Assembly: GCA_030059675.1 (NCBI GenBank)
Contig: JANVYQ010000004.1
Coordinates: 1-64,000, forward strand
DNA: 64,000 bases
Source of the DNA: Candidatus Pelearchaeum maunauluense
GTDB lineage: Archaea > Thermoproteota > Nitrososphaeria_A > Caldarchaeales > Caldarchaeaceae
Direction: 5' to 3'
The translations under genes were made by a program, and so were the position numbers. Positions 58,674-64,000 of the stretch are shown here, in pieces. The notes under the pieces were generated by a model. The model searched no databases and was not told the origin of the DNA. It saw nothing but the letters and a program-made list of their open reading frames with translations. Each line of letters starts with the position of its first letter. Position 1 is the stretch's first letter.

Positions 58674-59782
58674 ACTATGCCTACCTCCTCTCTCTCGCTA
58701 CGGCTAGCATTCAGAATTTTCCAGAATATATTAGAAGCCTCGCCTGACCAGCCCCAGGGAAGCATCAGCAATCCCTTATTTATTATATCTTCCCAGCTAA
58801 GCAGCCTAAGGGCGGCCAAACACTCGGCAGGAAGCAGCACGGGCTTAGCGTACCTGGCTTGGTCTTCAACGCTTATTCTGGGACAGGCGGTATTAACATA
58901 AGCCTCAAAGGGGTATTCCGTGATTAGCTTATCGTCAATCTCGTCAGTTGCTATGATTGTTGCGTGCTTTCCATTATCGCGTAGAACATGCGCTAGTAAG
59001 ACCGCAAGCCCGCTCCTCATCTGGCCTGGCTTAGTGCTGACTACAACCCCGACCTTAGAAGCTTCGGCGAACTTCTGTATATTGGCATATCGCTGCATCA
59101 ATATACGCCTTCTATAGTCGCCCAGCTCTTTGACTGTCTGGGTTATCGGGTCTACAGCATAGGTGGTCTTTGATGATATTAGGGCTATGCCTAAGGCGTG
59201 GAATATACTCCCCAAAACTATGAACGCATCAACATCGGCCTCAAGCTGCTTTAATCCAGAATAGTCGCATCCAAGAACCTGCGCATTATGCATGGCGAAC
59301 ATGCTGGGTTTTGCTATGCGGGTTGATATTCCATTATCCTCAAGATAGCTGGCCAGTAGCGTTATGTGGTCTAGCCACTGGACGCTTGCTCCTAAGCCTA
59401 TTACGCTCACTCCCTTGAGTGCTTCGCGTATCTTTGGAAGCATGTTCATGAGAGGTGATGGGTCTGCGTATCTGCACTCTACGTATACTGTGGGTATTTT
59501 GTCTCTGCGCATGAATGGTGAGTGTCCTAGGTGTAGTATGGCGTCTGCCTTAACCTGCTCCGCCTCGGAGTACGCTATATCGCATCCTCCCCAGCACGCG
59601 GAGTTGGAGAGGACTGGGGTAAAGCCTCTATCGGCCAAAAGGACTGCAAGCTTGGCCGCTATTCCCCTGAAGCCCAGCGGCGCCTGGATAAGCACCCTAC
59701 GAGCAGAAAATACCCTAAGCTTATCCAATACCTGGCTTATGTCAATCTTATAAGGCCCGTGATAAAGCTCCTCCATGCCCAA
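58670..59782 (-). CDS. dph2: Diphthamide biosynthesis enzyme Dph2
   Basis: This 370-residue radical-SAM-like (non-canonical 4Fe-4S) enzyme makes the first step of diphthamide on elongation factor 2. The three Fe-S cysteines are visible in SNSACWGGCDIAYSEA, VLGCDYSGLKQLE and VNTACPRISVEDQ, one per structural domain. The first gene of the dph2-csl4-rpoL-tfs run; ATG 59782 (MGMEELYHGPYKIDISQV) is preferred, ATG 59776 is close. Confidence 0.94.
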   Translation of the reverse strand: MGMEELYHGPYKIDISQVLDKLRVFSARRVLIQAPLGFRGIAAKLAVLLADRGFTPVLSNSACWGGCDIAYSEAEQVKADAILHLGHSPFMRRDKIPTVYVECRYADPSPLMNMLPKIREALKGVSVIGLGASVQWLDHITLLASYLEDNGISTRIAKPSMFAMHNAQVLGCDYSGLKQLEADVDAFIVLGSIFHALGIALISSKTTYAVDPITQTVKELGDYRRRILMQRYANIQKFAEASKVGVVVSTKPGQMRSGLAVLLAHVLRDNGKHATIIATDEIDDKLITEYPFEAYVNTACPRISVEDQARYAKPVLLPAECLAALRLLSWEDIINKGLLMLPWGWSGEASNIFWKILNASRSEREEVGIV

Positions 59783-59877
59783 TCAACTACAATTCCGCTT
59801 CCTGCTACCTATTTCCACTAACAGGCTCTATTTAGTGTTGTGAAGTTTTTTAGGCAACGGAATTACCTCGTCTAGGG

Positions 59878-61155
59878 ATGCCTGACTACGATATCCTGGT
59901 TATTGGGTCTGGGATTTTGGGTCTTACAACTGCTTTCTACGCGAAGAAGCAGAATCCAAAGCTTAGTGTTGCTGTTATTGACCGTGAGCGCGGGGCTGGT
60001 CAGGGAAATACGGCCAGGAGCGTGGGTGGTTATAGGAGGGGGATATTCACCTCGCATGTCAATAGAATACTGGCCGAGACATCAATAGACTTCTACAGAA
60101 AGATGGAGAGGGATGGGGAGTATAGCTTTGGAATGCGCGAGCTGGGCTACCTAATACTACTCACGAAGTCCAGGTATAACTCAATAGGCGGTTATCTAGC
60201 CCCCATACTAAAGGCTGGTAAAGCTAGGCTCCTTGATAGTAGAGAGCTTAGCAGTGTTCTAGGGATGGTTACCTCGTTTGAAGGTGATGAGGAGGCGGAG
60301 CTGCTGGAGCTTGAGGATATAGAGTATGGTTTGTTTGCTCATGAATGCGGCCAGCTAGATGTTGAGAAGCTTGTCTCATTCTATTTTGAGAAGTGCAAAG
60401 AGCAAGGTGTTGAGTTTATCTTTGGCAAGAATGTTGAACGCCTTACATTAGTGCCTAAGAAGCCGTTGGGGATACCCAACGAGCCGCGCGTGTGGCAGGG
60501 AAAGGCTATAGGGGGAGTTGAGACCGATTCTGGGAAGATAACGGCGCAGCAGGTTGTGGTCGCTGCTGGGGTATGGTCTCCTCACCTTCTAGACCCGCTG
60601 GGCGTTGATTGCTTCGTAAAAGCTAAGAAACGTCAGCTCGCTGTGGTGAGGGCGTCCAGCAACGAGCTAGCCGCGTTGCTCCATAGAGGAGGGCTAAATA
60701 AGCTGGGAACGCCTCCCATGATGTTCTTCCCAAAAGGGCTTTACCTAGTTCCACGCGAATCTGAGGGATGTTTCTGGGTTGGCCTGACAGATGATATAGG
60801 GAGGGCGTTTGAGATAGATATGACACCTGAAGAGAGGTTTTACTACGACAACGCGCAGCCTATGCTGGCTAAATACTTCCCAGAGTTCAGTGCAGCTAGG
60901 CCAGAGAGCATGTGGGCAGGTTGCTACTCTATGAATATGCTTGACGGGAATCCGATAATCTTCAGATTCCTAAACTGCGTCGTAGTTACAGGCGCTAGCG
61001 GGAGCGGCGCCATGAAGGCAGACGCGATAGGGAGGATTGCCTCAGCGCTGCTGATGAACAAGAGTGTTGCAGTTCTACATGGGGGCATACCATTTGACGT
61101 TAGTATTCTCGGTGTAGAGAATAGGCAGGTGGATAAAGAGTATCTAATTCTCTAG
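59878..61155 (+). CDS. FAD-dependent oxidoreductase, DAO family
   Basis: This 425-residue glycine-oxidase/sarcosine-oxidase-like flavoprotein has FAD motif YDILVIGSGILGLTTAFYA at residues 4-22, GQGNTARSVGGYRRGIF typical of DAO enzymes that bind FAD near an arginine, the second strand TAQQVVVAAGVWSPHLLD, and the C-terminal ITGASGSG-like segment VVTGASGSGAMKADAIG. The amine substrate is not readable. A TATA-like ttttttagg lies about 30 nt before the ATG. Convergent, overlapping the next gene by 4 nt. Confidence 0.88.
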   Translation: MPDYDILVIGSGILGLTTAFYAKKQNPKLSVAVIDRERGAGQGNTARSVGGYRRGIFTSHVNRILAETSIDFYRKMERDGEYSFGMRELGYLILLTKSRYNSIGGYLAPILKAGKARLLDSRELSSVLGMVTSFEGDEEAELLELEDIEYGLFAHECGQLDVEKLVSFYFEKCKEQGVEFIFGKNVERLTLVPKKPLGIPNEPRVWQGKAIGGVETDSGKITAQQVVVAAGVWSPHLLDPLGVDCFVKAKKRQLAVVRASSNELAALLHRGGLNKLGTPPMMFFPKGLYLVPRESEGCFWVGLTDDIGRAFEIDMTPEERFYYDNAQPMLAKYFPEFSAARPESMWAGCYSMNMLDGNPIIFRFLNCVVVTGASGSGAMKADAIGRIASALLMNKSVAVLHGGIPFDVSILGVENRQVDKEYLIL

Positions 61156-61701
61156 ATGATTTTACGTCGTCTGAGAATCCATAGCGTTACCACAGCTCCT
61201 GCGTTGCTTATCAGTATGTTTCCAGCCATTGTGGCGAGCCATATGAGTATGATGACTGAGAGAGGTGCTTCTATTATTCCTAGTGCTGTGAGTATGGAGA
61301 GCGCAACTATAGACTCGGATATGCTACTAAAGGATGTTGCGAGGAGTATTCTTCCTCTTTTTCTGCTGTTCTTAACATAAGCGCCGCCTACTCTACATGC
61401 CATATCATATGCTACTCCAGCAGCTAGCGATGCTAGGGGTAGGTAAGGTGCTGGGGCTGGTATAGTTACCAGCATTATGACCCCAGCTATCGCGCCCATC
61501 ATGGTGGCGCTCTAGGTTCTACCCGCATAAGCCGCGGCTGAGCTCATGAGGAAACCACGTAGAAAATGCGCTGGGTAGCCCCTGAGTAGAGGTTCTAAAG
61601 CATTATCAACCAACACGCCGCCCACCACATATAGGGCTGAGAGAAGCCCTATGACCGCTACGGATTTTGATGCGGGGACGGTAACAGTGCGGGGGTTGCA
61701 T
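61152..61701 (-). pseudogene. Small integral membrane protein broken by an amber codon and a frameshift
   Basis: The minus strand encodes a multi-helix protein: PRTVTVPASKSVAVIGLLSA, VVGGVLVDNALEPLLRGYPA, FLRGFLMSSAAAYAGRT, in-frame TAG (61513-61515), then SATMMGAIAGVIMLV and four further helices ending RRRKII. ATG 61701 (MQP) is one base out of frame with the rest; removing one C from the c5 run (complement of 61691-61695) would restore it. A TATA-like element lies 25 nt before that ATG. The helix pattern and small size resemble ECF-type substrate-binding S components, but this is uncertain. Translation from ATG 61502 would give only the last 116 residues. Confidence 0.65.
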
Positions 61702-61719
61702 GTTTAGGATTCCCCATTA

Positions 61720-61735
61720 CAATATATTAAGTTTT
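61720..61735. promoter_or_regulatory. Bidirectional TATA element
   Basis: acaatatattaagttt contains a near-palindromic TATA core. On the minus strand it lies 25 nt before ATG 61701 of the membrane-protein gene; on the plus strand it would give a leader of about 40 nt before ATG 61792. Confidence 0.4.
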
Positions 61736-61791
61736 TAATGTATCGTGAAGAAGAACAACATCATATAAGTCCTCACAGTTCTACTGCTGGT

Positions 61792-62238
61792 ATGTGCGTG
61801 TGGTATTTTGCATATGGCGCTAACCTTGATAGGGAGATGCTCCGCCGCATAATAGGCGGCTGGAGTAGCGAGAAGAAAGCATGGCTACGGGGCTTCAGCA
61901 TAAAGTTTGACGCATATTCAACGAGCTGGCGGGGAGGCGTCGCTGATATTGTGGAAGACCCCGATGGAATAGTTTACGGCGCAGTATATCAGTTAGAGGA
62001 GGAGCAGCTTAAGACTCTTGATAGGTATGAGGGAGTTCCCACGATGCACGCGAGGCGGATTGTGGTTGTTGAGACAGAAGAAGGCCAGCTTGAGGCCGTT
62101 ACCTACGTTGTCAGCAATCCCCGCGGGAGGGTTGCCCCCTCCCAGCAGTACCTCTCAAGCATGATACGCGGATTAAGGCAGCACGGATACGATGAGAGAG
62201 TGATAGCGCTGGTGAGGAAAGCCGCCATGAAGGGCTAA
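61792..62238 (+). CDS. Gamma-glutamylcyclotransferase-like (AIG2) protein
   Basis: About 148 residues with the GGCT/AIG2 fold signature WYFAYGANLDREMLRRIIGG, the conserved internal Gly/Arg (AWLRGFSIKFDAYSTSWRGG) and catalytic Glu in LKTLDRYEGVPTMHARR. It forms 5-oxoproline from gamma-glutamyl compounds or opens related peptides. The frame extends to ATG 61738, only 10 nt from the TATA core, so ATG 61792 is likelier. The helicase frame starts within 25 nt of its stop. Confidence 0.85.
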   Translation: MCVWYFAYGANLDREMLRRIIGGWSSEKKAWLRGFSIKFDAYSTSWRGGVADIVEDPDGIVYGAVYQLEEEQLKTLDRYEGVPTMHARRIVVVETEEGQLEAVTYVVSNPRGRVAPSQQYLSSMIRGLRQHGYDERVIALVRKAAMKG

Positions 62239-62262
62239 AGCCTTAAGAGCAAACATGTAGGC

Positions 62263-64000
62263 TTGAGTTGGGTTAGAAGCCCCTTGACGGTCTCGCGGCT
62301 GGCTATATCAACAGCCGACGTGCTGGATGAGCTGGGATACGACTTCTACCAATTCACAACACAGCCCATAACACCCAGATTCTCTGACAAAACATTCAGC
62401 GAACTACTTCCACAACTGGCAACCTCCAACGAGCCACGCTGCGTAGCAATAGCTGGGATGCGCCTCTACGAGCATCAGGAAAAAACCATGAACGCCTTGA
62501 TGTTGGGCGAGAATGTAGTCCTAAAGTCGGGAACAGGCTCTGGCAAGACCGAGGCGTGGTTTCTATACTCGGCTATCAACGACGTGAAGACCATAGCAAT
62601 CTACCCAACTCTCGCTCTGGCTAATGACCAGCTAACTAGGCTAAAGGAATACACTGCCGCCCTGGGGAGGAAGACGCTCGCGCTTGACGCCTTGAAGAAG
62701 AGCAACATGCTAAAGAGGATGAGCTTCAGAGAACTGCGCAAAGAGCTGGGAGAATCGCATATACTCATAACAAACCCCGCGTTCCTCCTAAACGAGCTTA
62801 AGAAAATAGGTGCTGGAAAGCCGTCGCTTCTAAAACAGTTCATAGAGAAGGCAGGCCTCCTCGTGGTGGATGACTTTGACTTCTATGGACCGCGCTCCAT
62901 AGCGCTTCTCTTCAGCATGGTTAAGCTCCTAGTCCAGACAGTAAATCCTAATCTCCAGCTAGCGTTCATAACTGCAGCCCTAGAAAACCCGAATGAGGTA
63001 GCCCAATATCTAACCATGATAAACAACAGGAGAACATCAATAATAGAGGGACACGCGTTCCAACCAGCTAACAACTACTACATAGTGCTTGGAAAGAGCC
63101 TGCGTAGGACGTGGGAGGAGCTTAGAAACCAGATGCAGAAATTCCGCGACGCAGGAGCTGGGCATGATGTGATAAAGGCGCTGGAGGACTATCAGCTCTT
63201 CAAAAAGCTATACTTCAAGGTCATTGAGGTGGCTAGGGCTGCTGGGGTTAAGGTTCCAGAAGAAACGGTTGATGTGGCTGATATACTCGCTAGGTATGTC
63301 CAGGATGATGGTGTTACTCTGGTCTTTACGCGGGGTATTGCGCGTGCGGAAGAGCTTGCTCGGCGCGTGGCTTCCAAGCTTTCCAGCGACAGGGCTGTTG
63401 CTGCACACCACCATCTCCTACTAAAGACGCAGCGCGAAGAGGTTGAGGAGAGGGCTAGGAGAGGTGAGGTTAAGATACTCATTTCGCCAAGAACGCTAAG
63501 CCAGGGGATAGACATAGGCCTAGTGGTGCGCGCCGTCCATGTAGGCCTGCCAGACTCGGTTAGGGAGTTCAGGCAGCGCGAGGGTAGGAAGGGCAGGAGA
63601 CCAGAGATAGAGAGAACGGAGACCGTGATAATACCCAGCAGCCCCTGGGATAGAGACCTACTGACACGCGGGGTCGATGCATTAAGGAAATGGATAGAGC
63701 TGCCTGGGGAGAAAGTAATAGTCAATAAGGAAAATCTATACAGTAAGCTCTTTGAGACACTTTACCGCTTCATCTCCCCAAGCCTTAGGAAGACGCTCTC
63801 TCCAGAGGACTATAACTTCCTCAGGAGGCTGAGGCTTGAGGAGGATGGTGAGCTTACATTCAATGGGAAGAATACCTGGCTGAAGATGAACTTCTACGAG
63901 TTCGCCCCATCATACGGGATTAAACGCATGAGAACCACCGAGACGGGTGGAATTGAACGGCTTGAAGATATATCTCACGTGGATTTGGTTGAGAAATTCC
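62263..64000 (+). CDS. DEAD/DEAH-type helicase, C-terminus outside the window
   Basis: The open frame runs from the in-frame TAA at 62236 to the end of the window, about 580 codons. ATP-binding motif I is LKSGTGSGKTEAWF, Ia TIAIYPTLALANDQL, Ib HILITNPAFLL, motif II LLVVDDFDF (DDFD instead of DEAD/DEAH), motif III AFITAAL; the second RecA domain has TLVFTRGIARAEELA and motif V/VI SPRTLSQGIDIG and REFRQREGRKGRR. It resembles archaeal superfamily 2 helicases of the Lhr/Hrq1-like group but I cannot fix the family. Start is TTG 62263 or TTG 62284; no ATG is available. No promoter is evident, so it may be co-transcribed with the GGCT-like gene. Confidence 0.85.
   Translation, partial: MSWVRSPLTVSRLAISTADVLDELGYDFYQFTTQPITPRFSDKTFSELLPQLATSNEPRCVAIAGMRLYEHQEKTMNALMLGENVVLKSGTGSGKTEAWFLYSAINDVKTIAIYPTLALANDQLTRLKEYTAALGRKTLALDALKKSNMLKRMSFRELRKELGESHILITNPAFLLNELKKIGAGKPSLLKQFIEKAGLLVVDDFDFYGPRSIALLFSMVKLLVQTVNPNLQLAFITAALENPNEVAQYLTMINNRRTSIIEGHAFQPANNYYIVLGKSLRRTWEELRNQMQKFRDAGAGHDVIKALEDYQLFKKLYFKVIEVARAAGVKVPEETVDVADILARYVQDDGVTLVFTRGIARAEELARRVASKLSSDRAVAAHHHLLLKTQREEVEERARRGEVKILISPRTLSQGIDIGLVVRAVHVGLPDSVREFRQREGRKGRRPEIERTETVIIPSSPWDRDLLTRGVDALRKWIELPGEKVIVNKENLYSKLFETLYRFISPSLRKTLSPEDYNFLRRLRLEEDGELTFNGKNTWLKMNFYEFAPSYGIKRMRTTETGGIERLEDISHVDLVEKF

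Noticed and set aside
5924-61515. Reading the in-frame TAG and TAA codons as recoded (pyrrolysine or another amino acid)
   Set aside because: Both codons end many intact genes in the window, both kinds are involved, and no pyl genes or recoding signals are seen. Mutation or error is simpler.
1-64000. CRISPR arrays, rRNA genes, insertion sequences, integrases
   Set aside because: No regularly spaced repeats, no rRNA-like sequence and no transposase or integrase motifs were found in reading the window.

Overview
This window is chromosomal DNA from an archaeon, most likely a thermophile of the Thermoproteota/TACK lineage. The evidence is a set of archaeal information-processing genes: a tRNA-splicing endonuclease with a Tyr/His/Lys triad, RNA polymerase subunit L, transcription factor S, exosome Csl4, Dph2 and an Ncs6/TtuA-type tRNA thiolase. 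Many genes also have a TATA-like box 25-35 nt before the start codon with little or no leader. An Aigarchaeota/Caldiarchaeum-like affiliation is a guess from the gene mix, not something the sequence proves. There is no rRNA, CRISPR array or recognisable transposase.

Layout. 1-5.9 kb holds a membrane protein with a RING-like zinc domain, glyS, a PhoU-like protein and endA, then a convergent sulfur-transfer pair (a GcvH-like/TusA-like fusion and a rhodanese). 6.1-15.5 kb is a complete branched-chain-amino-acid-type ABC importer followed by a molybdenum hydroxylase large subunit, an enamidase homologue and a luciferase-like monooxygenase; together they suggest uptake and degradation of an N-heterocyclic acid such as nicotinate. 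15.5-17.2 kb is a CysO-type cysteine synthesis pair (JAMM protease and cysteine synthase) with a ribbon-helix-helix regulator. 17.3-27.7 kb holds a Bat-type regulator, hom-lysC, ABC exporter genes, a site-2 protease and the tRNA thiolase. 27.9-32.7 kb is a second full Liv-type importer whose genes are arranged convergently.

33-44.7 kb is an aromatic catabolism region. It carries phenylacetate-CoA ligase, two hotdog thioesterases including a PaaI type, HpaB, HpaC, an extradiol dioxygenase, an aldehyde dehydrogenase and a fumarylacetoacetate-hydrolase-family protein. These fit the 4-hydroxyphenylacetate/homoprotocatechuate meta-cleavage route, and the adjacent Liv importer may feed it. 44.7-64 kb is mostly housekeeping (glycerate kinase, guaA, thiL, Nudix, DPM1-like glycosyltransferase, tfs, rpoL, csl4, dph2) with three tRNA genes (Thr-TGT, Ile-GAT, Arg-CCG) and a DEAD/DEAH-type helicase running off the right end.

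A striking cross-cutting feature is the number of broken genes: an ABC ATPase, a ClC channel, a UPF0182 protein, an AsnC-like RAM protein, a Roadblock-like protein, a VapB-type antitoxin, a YtkA-like exported protein, an integral membrane protein and a small unknown protein carry in-frame stops or frameshifts, while the paaK N-terminus and the FAH start codon look damaged. Several lesions are single-base changes in homopolymers and may be sequencing errors. Others (a deletion of about 23 nt in ClC, multiple losses in UPF0182) look like real decay.
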